This document shows positions 1 through 8,703 of a DNA stretch of 64,000 bases, piece by piece. The stretch covers positions 62,001-126,000 of the forward strand of contig CAIVPR010000141.1 in the NCBI GenBank assembly GCA_903907865.1, in the 5' to 3' direction. Under the pieces are notes generated by a model. The model was not told the DNA's origin. It saw nothing but the letters and a program-made list of their open reading frames with translations, and made no database searches. Within the stretch, counting starts at the first letter, position 1; each line of letters begins with the position of its first letter. The translations under genes and the position numbers were made by a program. The DNA is from an uncultured Acidobacteriia bacterium. Its GTDB lineage: Bacteria > Acidobacteriota > Terriglobia > Bryobacterales > Bryobacteraceae.

Positions 1-552
1 ATCGGCCTTCACGCGTTCGGAGGGCGAACAGGGCAGCACGCCAGAGGTCCATTCGTAGGAATGGGGGGTGGTGACGCGGCTGGCGAGGTCGAGTCCCGAC
101 ATGGACGGGCTGCGGCGCGCCTTTTCGACGAGGCTCGCCGGGTCTTTGTCGATGGACGACAGGACGCCGCGCATGGCGCCCATGCTGCGGATGTGACGGA
201 CGAGCGACCGGGTGTCGAGGTCGGTGACGATGGGGATTCCGGCTGCGGAAAGAAAGTCACGGGCCTCCTCTTCGGAACGCCAGTTGCTGGTGATCCGGGA
301 AAACTCACGGACGGCCAGACCCTCGATGTAGGGTTTGGCGGCCTCGTTGTCGGAGGGCGTCGTTCCGTAGTTGCCGATCTGTGGGTAGGTGAGAACGACG
401 ATTTGACCGGTGTACGAGGGATCCGTGAAGATCTCCTGGTAGCCGGTGATGGCGGTATTGAAGACTACTTCGCCAGAACGTTCGGCGGGCGCACCAAAAC
501 TCCGACCCTCGAAGACGGTGCCGTCTTCCAGGGCGAGGATAGCAGAATCCAA
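1..552 (-). CDS. carA: Carbamoyl-phosphate synthase small subunit, 3' end cut by window edge
   Basis: This is the glutaminase-side subunit of carbamoyl-phosphate synthetase, which feeds pyrimidine and arginine synthesis in the cytoplasm. Reading the minus strand gives 184 codons that match the CarA N-terminal domain: ALEDGTVFEGRSFG, then VFNTAITGYQEIFTDPSY, then the stretch PQIGNYG. The C-terminal glutamine amidotransferase half lies outside the window. The start is taken as TTG at 550-552, because AAGGAGCG sits about six bases upstream and no ATG fits the conserved N-terminus. The reading frame runs off the left edge with no stop. The family call is very secure; the start codon is an inference. 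Confidence 0.93.
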   Translation of the reverse strand, partial: MDSAILALEDGTVFEGRSFGAPAERSGEVVFNTAITGYQEIFTDPSYTGQIVVLTYPQIGNYGTTPSDNEAAKPYIEGLAVREFSRITSNWRSEEEARDFLSAAGIPIVTDLDTRSLVRHIRSMGAMRGVLSSIDKDPASLVEKARRSPSMSGLDLASRVTTPHSYEWTSGVLPCSPSERVKAD

Positions 553-725
553 AAAAGCGCTCCTTGGCGTGGGATAAAGACCATTGTAGCGCGTCGGGGC
601 GGGTGGTGGCGCGGTCGAAATGCTTGTCGCGGTCACGCCCGCAGGTCCGGACAAAACAGCCTTCGGGGTTTTCGGTTGACCAAAAACGGGACTGGCTTTA
701 TGATTTAGGTCGAGTCACGAAATCC

Positions 726-1373
726 ATGCGCAGCAGAAACATACTCATTTTGGTCGCCGCCCTAATCCTCGGAAGTGCCGTCGGCTTCAGGCACACGGTC
801 GCCGGATTGTCTGCCCAGGCCAGTTTCAACGGTGTGACCGTGGTCCAGAAGGTCTATTACAACTGCACGCCGGGTCAGAGCGGTTGCGAGGTCGCGGCGA
901 TCCAGACGGACGCTTACGACAGCGGCCTCGCCCACGTCACAATGCTTGCAACCAAGGGCGATCTGCTGCCAACCGAGCGCTTGATTGATATCGGAGAGCA
1001 ACAAATCCATGTCTTCCCGGCGGTCAACGAATACTTCACACTCAACCTAAAGCGACTGCCGGCGCGTCCGCCAGACACAACAGGCCAATGCACGGCCTTC
1101 CTGCAGGCCGGCATGGTCGCAGCCGGAACCAGAAATATCGGAGGCTACCGGGCGCTCAGATTCAAGGACTCCAACGGCTTGATCGTCAACTACCTCCCGG
1201 ATTTGGGCTGCGTCTCCATAGTGGAGAGCGCGTCGAGGGCCGCGCAGCCGGGCCAACCCCCTGCGACCACCATCTATGTGCCGGAGAGCATCACGCCGTC
1301 GGTGGACCGTGCGTTGTTCGCACCGAATCCGGGGATGGTGGAAACCCTCCCTAGCAAGGCGCTACACGACTAA
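726..1373 (+). CDS. Small exported protein of unknown function
   Basis: A 215-residue protein with a basic start (MRSRN) followed by a hydrophobic stretch at about residues 5-21, consistent with a signal peptide or single membrane anchor. The mature part contains a cysteine pair (YYNCTPGQSGC) and further single cysteines, which fits an extracytoplasmic protein. I do not recognise the family. The ATG at 726 is preferred over longer upstream starts because the signal-like segment begins there. A perfect 24-base palindrome about 125 bases after the stop may end the transcript. The gene is divergent from carA. Confidence 0.6.
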   Translation: MRSRNILILVAALILGSAVGFRHTVAGLSAQASFNGVTVVQKVYYNCTPGQSGCEVAAIQTDAYDSGLAHVTMLATKGDLLPTERLIDIGEQQIHVFPAVNEYFTLNLKRLPARPPDTTGQCTAFLQAGMVAAGTRNIGGYRALRFKDSNGLIVNYLPDLGCVSIVESASRAAQPGQPPATTIYVPESITPSVDRALFAPNPGMVETLPSKALHD

Positions 1374-1497
1374 TGGTCGGAAGAATCGTGGCGGGCGGCA
1401 ATCCGCCTCCGCCGCCGAAGCAGTCTGGAGTAGCCAAGTGGCACCTGCAATGACCCAGATGCTGGACGACAACTGGAAGAAGCACCACCAGTAGGAC

Positions 1498-1521
1498 CCT
1501 TGGCGGGAGCTCCCGCCAAGG
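1498..1521 (+). terminator. Perfect 24-base palindrome, likely transcription terminator
   Basis: The two 12-base arms are exactly complementary (CCTTGGCGGGAG and CTCCCGCCAAGG), with CTGTTTGCTTTT following on the plus strand. The position, downstream of the secreted-protein gene that ends at 1373 and upstream of the helix-turn-helix gene, fits a terminator. The T tract is interrupted, so efficiency is uncertain. Apart from this element I see nothing in 1374-1693 that I would call a gene. Confidence 0.55.
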
Positions 1522-1693
1522 CTGTTTGCTTTTCCGCGGTTTGGCGCTACAATACAGAAGTCGGCACCGTGTCGCCGACCGCGGCCCCGCAAGCCCCCAT
1601 CTTGGCTCCGCCCAGCCAAAGCTTACCGTCCTGTCCAACGGAAAGTCTTTCCCCCGTCCGGTTTCGATCCTCAAAACCAAACGAGAGTCAAAC

Positions 1694-2056
1694 GTGAGCA
1701 TAACCATGCTCGGCAACAGGGCCTTGCAAATGGCGATCCGCGGGAATCTGGTTTCGTTCCCGTCACAGGCGCCCATCTTCGGAAAACAGCCGCGACGCGA
1801 CCTGCAATGGCGCCTCGCAGTCCTCTACTTCATTAGGGGGTGGTCCACCCGCGAGATCGCGCGCCGCTACGGCTTGACGCGCGAACGCTGCGGACAGATC
1901 ATTTCCGACTGGCGCATCCGCGCGGTCAACATGGGGTATATCGAGGACGTGACGCCAGCGGACTCGACCGCTTTGGCGGAACTGGCGCGGTACTCGGACC
2001 CGCACGGCGACCATTCCTTCGACGTCGAGTTCGCGTTGGCCAAGGCCGGGGACTAG
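1694..2056 (+). CDS. Sigma-70 region 4-like helix-turn-helix protein
   Basis: A 120-residue protein whose core (LQWRLAVLYFIRGWSTREIA followed by RRYGLTRERCGQIISDW) reads as a helix-turn-helix of the sigma region 4 type, the pattern used to recognise -35 elements or similar DNA. No region 2 is present, so it is not a complete sigma factor. The acidic tail (PADSTALAEL...HSFDVEFALAK) is unlike known partners. GTG at 1694 is chosen as start; ATG at 1706 is equally possible and both lie in the same frame. It is probably a small DNA-binding regulator; its target is unknown. Confidence 0.6.
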   Translation: MSITMLGNRALQMAIRGNLVSFPSQAPIFGKQPRRDLQWRLAVLYFIRGWSTREIARRYGLTRERCGQIISDWRIRAVNMGYIEDVTPADSTALAELARYSDPHGDHSFDVEFALAKAGD

Positions 2057-2078
2057 CTCTGTTAGAATTCCGGCAGGC

Positions 2079-3084
2079 ATGACCCGTCGAACCTTCCTCG
2101 CCACCTCCTCCGCTCTAGCTGCGACTAGCCGCATGTCCGCCGGCCCCAAATCGAAAATGGGGATGGCGACAACGTGCTACATGACGTACGCCAAGTTCAC
2201 GGAGCCCTTGGAATTCCTTGACCACTGCGCCGGAGTGGAGCGGCCGGCGTCCAGATGCAGCTGCCGAACGACGCCGAGAAGGCGCGCAAGGTTCGGGCGA
2301 AGGCGGAGCAGCTCGGGATGTACGTCGAGGCGATGGCCCCTTTCCCAACGTCAACCGACACGTCGGAGTTCGAGACCGCGCTGAAAATCGCCAAAGAAGC
2401 CGGCGCTGTGGCTGTGCGCACAGGCACCAGCGGCGGTCGGAGGTACGAGAAGTGGACGGCGCTGGCGGACTGGAAGTCGTTCGTCGCCGAGAGCACGGCG
2501 GCGGTGAAGCTAATTGCGCCGATCGCCGACCGGCTGCGCATTCCGGTCGGCTTGGAGAACCATAAGGACTGGACGATAGCGGAGCAGGTTGGGATGATGA
2601 AGGAGTTCGGGAGCGAGCATTTCGGGTCGCTGCTCGATTTCGGCAACAACATCGCGCTGTTGGATGCGCCGGATTCGATCCTCGATTTGGTCCCTTACGC
2701 CAAGATGTGCCACGTGAAAGACATGGCGGTGGAGCCGTGGTCGAAGGGGTTCCTGCTCTCGGAGGTACCACTAGGGTCGGGAATACTGGATCTGAAAGGA
2801 TCGTGTCGGCGGTGCGCGAGGCCAATCCGAAGGTGAAGTTCTCGCTCGAGATGATTACGCGCGACCCGCTGGAGGTGCCGTGCCTGGAGGACAGCTATTG
2901 GGCGACCTTCCCGGACCGCAATGGACGCTTCTTGGCGCGCACGCTTGCCATGGTGGCCAAGGAATCGCGGCACCTGCAGCCGTTGCCCCGCTACAGCGCG
3001 CTGCCGAAGGACGCCCGGCTGCGCATCGAGGAAGACAACATCCGGAGTTGCATGAATTACGCGCGCGAAGCGTTGGATCTGTAG
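2079..3084 (+). pseudogene. TIM-barrel sugar isomerase/epimerase family protein, broken by two frameshifts
   Basis: The gene starts with a twin-arginine-like export signal (MTRRTFLATSSALAATSRM) and continues as a xylose-isomerase-like TIM barrel. Landmarks are the strand with GLENHKDW, the metal-site-like LLDFGNN and the CHVKDMAVEPW stretch. Homology crosses three reading frames. The first shift is near 2237-2238, where one extra G would restore HCAGVGAAGVQMQL. The second is near 2795-2798, where one extra A would restore ILDLKRIVSAVREANP. Both are one-base losses in short runs of the same base. Either the gene is recently inactivated or the assembly has consensus errors. The pieces are co-directional with the downstream radical SAM gene. 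Confidence 0.75.
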
Positions 3085-3090
3085 CGCGCC

Positions 3091-4005
3091 ATGCCGTTCC
3101 ATATCCTCGAAACAGAGTCGAAGTCCATCCTCAGCCCGGTCTCCGGCTTCATCCTGGAGGCTGGCTTCACACATTCCCTGACCCCGGCCCGCAATTGCAC
3201 CTTCGGGTGCACATACTGCTACGTGCCCACGATGCGTTTCCAAGGCGGCCTGAAAAAAGAGGATTGGACCCACTGGGGCCAGTTCACCACCGTCAAGCGC
3301 AACGCACCGGAACTGCTCGCGAAGGCGTTGCGGCCCGACCAGGTGATCTATTGTTCGCCGTTGACCGATCCGTACCAGCCAGCCGAGGCGGAAGCTGAAT
3401 TGATGCCCGGAATCCTCGAGGCCGTCGCAGCGAAACCGCCAGCCGTGTTCACCATTCAGACGCGGGGCCCGCTGATTCTGCGCGACTTGGACCTGATCCG
3501 GAAGGTCGCGGCCCGCACCAGCCTGCGGGTCGGATTCTCAATCACAACGGACCGCGACGATGTCCGCAAGGTCTTTGAACCCCACTGTGCTCCGATTGAC
3601 GAGCGCTGGCGGACGGTGCAGTTGCTATGCGGCGCCGGAATCGACGTCTCGGTGACGCTGGCCCCCATTTTGCCGTGCAATCCAGAAATACTGGTGAGCC
3701 GGGCGCTGGCGACCACCAAGGGCCCGATTGTCGCCGACCCTTTCCACGTGCGGGCGGTCAAGCGCAACGGGGCGACGACGCGCGAGCCTGCGCACGGCAT
3801 TTGCCGACACCACGGCTGGGAACGATGGCTGGATCCGGACTACCACCAAGAGGTGCTACAAGATATGAAACAGATCGCCAACTCGGCAGGGCGGGAGTTC
3901 GGCTGGGGACCCGCCGGTTTCGGCTTCCTCGCGAGGCCCGGCGCAAATGCGGGAACTAGCCGCAAGCACGCGGAGTCTGATATTGTGGGGGCAGTTTTCC
4001 CGTGA
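3091..4005 (+). CDS. Radical SAM protein of the spore photoproduct lyase (SPL) family
   Basis: A 304-residue protein carrying a radical SAM iron-sulfur cluster motif, CX3CX2C (Cys36, Cys40, Cys43 in NCTFGCTYCYV), followed by the SPL-family block YCSPLTDPYQPAEAE. Non-sporulating bacteria carry many such homologues, whose substrates are not established, so DNA photolesion repair should not be assumed. The last codon overlaps the GTG start of the following sigma factor gene (GTGA at 4002-4005), implying translational coupling. It follows the frameshifted isomerase gene by six bases. Confidence 0.85.
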   Translation: MPFHILETESKSILSPVSGFILEAGFTHSLTPARNCTFGCTYCYVPTMRFQGGLKKEDWTHWGQFTTVKRNAPELLAKALRPDQVIYCSPLTDPYQPAEAEAELMPGILEAVAAKPPAVFTIQTRGPLILRDLDLIRKVAARTSLRVGFSITTDRDDVRKVFEPHCAPIDERWRTVQLLCGAGIDVSVTLAPILPCNPEILVSRALATTKGPIVADPFHVRAVKRNGATTREPAHGICRHHGWERWLDPDYHQEVLQDMKQIANSAGREFGWGPAGFGFLARPGANAGTSRKHAESDIVGAVFP

Positions 4006-4670
4006 CTGGAACGTCCTATCTCAACCTAACCGCGAGCCTTACCCCCGAGCAGGAAGCTGCGCTGGCGGACCAGCGCCTGATCGCGGGTCTGCAAGCCACC
4101 GACCAAGATGCGTACGAGACGCTGATCCGACGTTTCCAGACACCCGTGTACAACTTGGCTTGGAGGCTGTTGAACGACCCCTCCGACGCGGCCGACGTGG
4201 TGCAGGAGACGTTCCTGAAAGTGTTCCGCAGCGTCGGCAATTTCCGCGGCGACAGCAGTTTGCGGACATGGGTTTACCGGATCGCCGTGAACGAATCCCA
4301 CAACCGGCGGCGGTGGCTGTTCCGCCATCGAAGGGGTGAAACCGGGCTGGAGGAGACGTTCGAGGACAGCGACGGGCGGGAGCGCCCACTGGTGGATTCC
4401 GGCGAGTCCCCTTTCGATTTCACCATGAACCGTGAAGCCCAGATCCTGATGGAGGAGGGCTTGGCGGCAGTGAGTCCCGTGTTCCGTGCAGCGCTTGTGT
4501 TGCGCGAAGTGGACGGGCTGAGCTACGACGAGATCGCGGAAATTCTGGAAGTGTCGATTGGCACCGTGAAATCCAGAATCATGCGTGGACGCGAGGCGCT
4601 ACGGCGGTATCTGGCCAACCGGTTGGAACCCGAGCCCTCGTTGCAATTGGTTCCCCGGCTGTTGAAATGA
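4002..4670 (+). CDS. ECF-type RNA polymerase sigma factor
   Basis: A 222-residue sigma-70 factor of the extracytoplasmic function class. Region 2 spans about residues 25-100 (YETLIRRFQTPVYNLAWRLL, then DAADVVQETFLKVFRSV and LRTWVYRIAVNESHNRRR). Region 4 spans about 150-205 (LVLREVDGLSYDEIAEILEV then GTVKSRIMRGREAL). The gene begins with GTG overlapping the previous stop codon. The next gene, 46 bases downstream, encodes a zinc-binding membrane protein that is very probably its anti-sigma factor, so activity is likely controlled at the membrane. Confidence 0.93.
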   Translation: MTGTSYLNLTASLTPEQEAALADQRLIAGLQATDQDAYETLIRRFQTPVYNLAWRLLNDPSDAADVVQETFLKVFRSVGNFRGDSSLRTWVYRIAVNESHNRRRWLFRHRRGETGLEETFEDSDGRERPLVDSGESPFDFTMNREAQILMEEGLAAVSPVFRAALVLREVDGLSYDEIAEILEVSIGTVKSRIMRGREALRRYLANRLEPEPSLQLVPRLLK

Positions 4671-4716
4671 TCTTTCCGGTGCGGGGTTGTTGAAGTGAAC
4701 GAGGGAAGTTGACGTG

Positions 4717-5400
4717 ATGCAGCAACCAAGTTGTGCCACAATTCGCGAGTCCATGTGGGACTACCTGTCCGGCAGCCTCACCGAGGCACTCTGCGGGATC
4801 GTGGAGTCGCATTTGAACTATTGCCGGGAATGCGAGCTGTACCGCGCCGAGGTGCAATCGCTGCGGGGCGGGCTGCGCCATCTGCCCACCAGGCGGGTTC
4901 CGGCATCGGTGCAGTCGCAATTGTTCTTCTCCGCCCGGCGCGAGTACTCGAGGCAAATCGCCAAGCGGAATTTCTCGACTTGGCGTGTTGGGATGAAGAC
5001 GCGCACCCGCCAGTTTTTCGACAACCTGTTGAAGCCTTTCGCGGTGCCTGCCGCAGGGGGATTGTTGACGACGTTCCTCTGCTTCGGCATCATTATCAAC
5101 ACCCTCCATTTGCCGCAGGAGTGGGACATGGACATCCCGGTGGGGTACTCGACCGAGGTGATGGTCGACGAATTGACACCATTCTCATTCAAGGGTCGAG
5201 ACGTTTTGGTGAAGTTGACCGTGGATGCCGAAGGCCGGGTCACGAACTACGAGCCGCAGGTGTCCAATCCGACTCCGGAGGAGATCCGGGAAATCGGCAA
5301 CTTGGTTCTGTACAGCACTTTCACGCCAGCGACTCGTTTCGGGCGGCCGGTTGCCAGCAAGCGGCTGTTCTCGGTCCGGCACGTGAGAGAGAAGAGCTAA
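4717..5400 (+). CDS. Membrane anti-sigma factor with zinc finger and TonB-C-like periplasmic domain
   Basis: A 227-residue protein. The N-terminus carries the zinc-binding anti-sigma signature HX3CX2C (His32, Cys36, Cys39 in ESHLNYCREC). A single transmembrane helix lies at about residues 108-132. The periplasmic part (VLVKLTVDAEGRVTNYEP, later YSTFTPATRFGRPVASK) resembles the C-terminal domain of TonB-type energy transducers. ATG at 4717 is chosen; GTG at 4714 is the alternative, and GAGGGAAG lies upstream. The gene directly follows the ECF sigma gene, so it probably holds that factor inactive until an envelope signal arrives. The TonB-like part is my reading of the pattern. Confidence 0.82.
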   Translation: MQQPSCATIRESMWDYLSGSLTEALCGIVESHLNYCRECELYRAEVQSLRGGLRHLPTRRVPASVQSQLFFSARREYSRQIAKRNFSTWRVGMKTRTRQFFDNLLKPFAVPAAGGLLTTFLCFGIIINTLHLPQEWDMDIPVGYSTEVMVDELTPFSFKGRDVLVKLTVDAEGRVTNYEPQVSNPTPEEIREIGNLVLYSTFTPATRFGRPVASKRLFSVRHVREKS

Positions 5401-5407
5401 CCGGAAT

Positions 5408-6163
5408 TTGTCCAGACAAAAGCTCGGCCAACATTTTCTATCCAGCCCCAAGGCGTTGGAACGCATCGCGCTGGCGGCCTGTCCGAATTCAGAGGGCGGT
5501 CTCGCTGTCGAGATTGGCCCCGGACAGGGTGCACTCACGGAACGCTTGCTGGAGAAGAGCCAGCGGGTGGTCGCGATCGAACTCGATCCGGTGCTGGCGG
5601 AACAACTGCGCATCCGTTGGCGCTGGGAGCCCAAGCTGGAAGTCGTCGAAGGGGATGCCCTCGACGTGGATTGGACGGTTTGGGGCGAAGGCAGTCTGGT
5701 GGGAAACCTGCCCTACTACGTTTCGACCGCGATCATCTCCAAGTTCCTGAAAAATCCGGGGTTGCTGAAGCAGGCCGTGTTCCTGATCCAACGCGAGGTT
5801 GCGGAACGTGTCACTGCTGTGCCCGGGACGCGCGACTATGGGTATTTCTCCGTCGAGTGCCAGTTGCTGGCCAAGACGGAGCGCCTGTTCCACGTACCGC
5901 CGGGGGCTTTCCGACCACCGCCCAAGGTGGAGTCCAGCGTGATCCGCCTCACTCCGCACCCCGTGCCGGAGGGACTGGATGTGCCTGCGTTCCTTGAGTT
6001 CGCGTCCGCCTGCTTCAGGCAGAAGCGCAAGACGCTGCGGAACAACTTGGCGGAGCACTACACGCCGGAACAACTGGAGAGGGTGTCGGCATTCATGGGC
6101 TTGCGGGCGGAGCAACTGCCGGTTGCTCGATTCGTGGAATTGTTCACGAACCTGCGCGGGTAA
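5408..6163 (+). CDS. ksgA: 16S rRNA (adenine-1518/1519 N6) dimethyltransferase
   Basis: KsgA dimethylates two adjacent adenines in the 3' hairpin of 16S rRNA during small-subunit maturation. The 251-residue protein shows the family N-terminus (QKLGQHFLSSPKALERI), the SAM-binding loop EIGPGQGALTERLL, and the catalytic NLPY motif in VGNLPYYVST. The C-terminal domain (FRQKRKTLRNNL) is intact and length is typical. It starts with TTG, seven bases after the anti-sigma stop. Its 3' end overlaps the convergent PEP-CTERM gene by 20 bases. Confidence 0.95.
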   Translation: MSRQKLGQHFLSSPKALERIALAACPNSEGGLAVEIGPGQGALTERLLEKSQRVVAIELDPVLAEQLRIRWRWEPKLEVVEGDALDVDWTVWGEGSLVGNLPYYVSTAIISKFLKNPGLLKQAVFLIQREVAERVTAVPGTRDYGYFSVECQLLAKTERLFHVPPGAFRPPPKVESSVIRLTPHPVPEGLDVPAFLEFASACFRQKRKTLRNNLAEHYTPEQLERVSAFMGLRAEQLPVARFVELFTNLRG

Positions 6164-6608
6164 ACGCGCTCCCCCGACAACGCCACGACAACCCTAGCAG
6201 GCCGCAGGCGACCAGCAGCACGGAACCCGGCTCGGGTGCCACCTGTTGCTGGGAACTCGTCACCACGTTCAGGCCGTCGCTGGAGGGTGCAAAGTTCGAG
6301 ACCTGTAGCAGCAACGTCGGGTTCCAAGTCGGGATGTTCATGGTGTTGCCCAGCGACAGGAACGAGCCCGGCGTGTTCCCAAACGTCGGCAACCCGGAAT
6401 CGAACAATCCGATGACGTCGAAGTACTGGTATGCCGACGATGCGGAGGACCCTAGGTTCAACTGCGGGCCACTCGAATCCACCACCAGCGACGCGTTCGG
6501 CTGGCCAATGGAGGTTGCCTGCGCGACCCCGCAAGACAGCATCATGAGGAGGCCCAGCCAGATCGGAAGGGACCGGCTCGGGGTGGCGGGATGGCGTTTA
6601 GAATTCAT
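6144..6608 (-). CDS. PEP-CTERM sorted exported protein
   Basis: A 154-residue protein with a signal peptide (basic start MNSKRH, hydrophobic core IWLGLLMMLSCGVAQA) and a C-terminal PEP-CTERM sorting signal (VAPEPGSVLLVACGLLGLSW followed by arginines). Exosortase recognises this signal and processes the protein for surface or extracellular-matrix delivery. The middle (YQYFDVIGLFDSGLPTFGNT) is not one I recognise. The start is the ATG complementary to 6606-6608, which places the signal peptide correctly. It converges with ksgA and shares 20 bases with it. No exosortase is visible in this window. Confidence 0.8.
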   Translation of the reverse strand: MNSKRHPATPSRSLPIWLGLLMMLSCGVAQATSIGQPNASLVVDSSGPQLNLGSSASSAYQYFDVIGLFDSGLPTFGNTPGSFLSLGNTMNIPTWNPTLLLQVSNFAPSSDGLNVVTSSQQQVAPEPGSVLLVACGLLGLSWRCRGSAFTRAGS

Positions 6609-6721
6609 GGTGTGCGCACGTCTCCAAAATTTTGGTGATGCTTCGATCATAGTCAAAACGCTAGGCCTCGCACAATACCTCCAACTTCCCGAGAGGAGTA
6701 CCCTTACAATGGCAATTCGGC

Positions 6722-8149
6722 ATGGCGTCAACAAAACTGTCCGTCCTAATCCCCGTGTACAACGAGGAAGAATACATCCAAGAGGTCTTGGGAAGGGTGC
6801 TCCGGGCTCCGCTCCCCCCCGACATGATCCGCGAGATCATCGTCGTGGACGACTGCTCTAAAGATGGATCGGCAGAACTGGTGGAAAACTTTAGTGCAGA
6901 GCACCCGGAAGTTTTCATCCGCCTCGTCCGCCAGCCGAAAAACCAGGGGAAGGGCGCGGCCATCCGCACCGCTATCGCATCGGTCTCGGACGACAGCGAC
7001 TATTGTCTGGTTCAGGACGCCGACCTCGAGTACAACCCGGCGGAATACCCGAGGTTGCTCGCGCCGCTGGTGCAGGGCGATGCCGACGCGGTTTTCGGAT
7101 CGAGATTCCTCGCTTCCGGCGAGCGCAGGGTGCTGTACTACTGGCATTCGCTCGCCAACCACATGTTGACCACGCTGTGCAATATCGCGGCGGACATCAA
7201 TCTGACCGACATGGAGACCTGCTACAAGGCCATCCGCACTCCGCTGGCGAAGTCGATTCCAATTGAAAACGACCGATTCGGCATCGAGCCGGAACTCACC
7301 ATCAAGTTGGCGCGCCGCAAGGCCCGCATCTACGAAACCTCCATCAGCTACCACGGGCGGACTTACGAGGAAGGCAAGAAGATCGGTTTGAAGGACGCCT
7401 TCGAGGCCGTCTACGCCATTTTTCGGGCCAAATTCAGCGGGAAACTTTACACGGACGGGGGGCCGGCGGCGCTCGATGCCATGGCCGCCGCCCCGAAGTT
7501 CAACGCCTGGATGGCCGAGACGATTTCGCCTTGGATGGGGCAGCGGGTGCTGGAAATCGGCGCGGGAATGGGCAACATGAGCCGCCACTTGTGTCCCGGG
7601 CGGAAGCGCTATGTCGCCACCGATCTCGAAACCGAGCACTTGGAACAGTTGCGCATCCGGTTCCGCAACCGTCCGGCGGTTGAAGTGGCGTATCTGGATG
7701 CCGAGAACGCGGAGAACTTCGTGCCATATGCGGGCCAGATGGACACCGTGGTCTGTCTGAACGTGCTGGAACATATCAAGGACGACGCGGGAACGCTGGC
7801 GCGCATCCGCACGCTGCTCGCGCCCGGCGGCTACCTGCTGCTGCTGGTCCCCAACGACCCGGCGGCGTATGGGAGCCTGGACAAGGCCGTCGGCCACTAC
7901 CGGCGGTACCTGAAAGACGGACTTTCAAAGTTGATGCAGGAGGCCGGGTACGAGGTTGAGACGGTGCTCGAGTTCAACCGCGTCTCGATGCCAGGTTGGA
8001 GGGTGGTCGGGCAGGTTTTAAAATCCACCAACCTGACGCCCGGCGGCATGCGCATTTTCGACAAGTTTGTGTGGCTGTGGCGGATGATCGACGCGAAGCT
8101 GCCGTGGCAGCCGACATCGATCATCGCCATCGTCAAGCGCAAGCAGTGA
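6722..8149 (+). CDS. Fusion of GT2 glycosyltransferase and SAM-dependent methyltransferase
   Basis: A 475-residue two-domain protein. Residues 1-240 form a family 2 glycosyltransferase of the dolichyl-phosphate-mannose-synthase type (LSVLIPVYNEEEYIQEVL, VVDDCSKDGSAELV, QDADLEYNP, then ETCYKAIR). Residues 250-475 form a class I methyltransferase (RVLEIGAGMGNMSRHL, then VVCLNVLEHIKDD and LLAPGGYLLLLVPN). No membrane segment is evident. The single polypeptide probably transfers a sugar to a lipid or other carrier and methylates a related product. A DinB-family gene follows 29 bases later. Confidence 0.88.
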   Translation: MASTKLSVLIPVYNEEEYIQEVLGRVLRAPLPPDMIREIIVVDDCSKDGSAELVENFSAEHPEVFIRLVRQPKNQGKGAAIRTAIASVSDDSDYCLVQDADLEYNPAEYPRLLAPLVQGDADAVFGSRFLASGERRVLYYWHSLANHMLTTLCNIAADINLTDMETCYKAIRTPLAKSIPIENDRFGIEPELTIKLARRKARIYETSISYHGRTYEEGKKIGLKDAFEAVYAIFRAKFSGKLYTDGGPAALDAMAAAPKFNAWMAETISPWMGQRVLEIGAGMGNMSRHLCPGRKRYVATDLETEHLEQLRIRFRNRPAVEVAYLDAENAENFVPYAGQMDTVVCLNVLEHIKDDAGTLARIRTLLAPGGYLLLLVPNDPAAYGSLDKAVGHYRRYLKDGLSKLMQEAGYEVETVLEFNRVSMPGWRVVGQVLKSTNLTPGGMRIFDKFVWLWRMIDAKLPWQPTSIIAIVKRKQ

Positions 8150-8178
8150 GAACGAGATAAAATCAGGCGAGGTAATTC

Positions 8179-8703
8179 ATGAAGAAACTCCTACTCGCCA
8201 CGACCGTTCTTGCCGGTGCGTTCTCCCTGCAAGCACAGACCCAAGCCGCCCATATCGCGGAAGCCAAGACCATCTGGAACGGGGCCAAGGGCAACCTCCA
8301 GAAGCTGGCCGAGGCCATGCCCGAGGATGGTTACGGTTTCAAGCCGACCCCCGACATCCGCAGCTTCGGCGAACTGATGGGACACATTGCCGATGCCCAG
8401 GGACTGTTCTGCTCCATGGCCGCTGGCAAGCCCAAGCCCGACAGCGTCGCCAAGAAGACCGCCAAGGCCGACCTCGTGGCCGCCATGAAGGACTCCATCG
8501 CGCTTTGCGACGCGGCGTTTGAATCGCTGACAGAGGCAAATGCGTCGGAATCGGTCGGACAGGGCCGCATGCAGCGCTCGCGGATCGCCTCGCTCGAATA
8601 CAACTCCGTGCACTCCAGCGAGGAATACGGCTACGGTGCCGTTTATCTGCGGCTGAAGAGTGTGGTGCCCCCGTCCAGCGCAGGTCGCGGCCCGGGCAGA
8701 TAG
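8179..8703 (+). CDS. DinB-family four-helix protein, exported
   Basis: A 174-residue protein with a cleavable signal peptide (MKKLLLATTVLAGAFSLQAQ) and a DinB/YfiT-like four-helix bundle. Family landmarks are the metal-region GELMGHIADAQ and the C-terminal VHSSEEYGYGAVYLR. DinB proteins typically bind a metal through three histidines; here two candidates are clear and the third is not obvious. Function is unknown; some relatives are thiol-dependent transferases. The stop codon directly abuts the GTG start of the next gene, so the two are probably cotranscribed. Confidence 0.8.
   Translation: MKKLLLATTVLAGAFSLQAQTQAAHIAEAKTIWNGAKGNLQKLAEAMPEDGYGFKPTPDIRSFGELMGHIADAQGLFCSMAAGKPKPDSVAKKTAKADLVAAMKDSIALCDAAFESLTEANASESVGQGRMQRSRIASLEYNSVHSSEEYGYGAVYLRLKSVVPPSSAGRGPGR

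Noticed and set aside
61-708. Plus-strand frame at the left edge
   Set aside because: It is opposite carA, which runs off the window edge on the minus strand.
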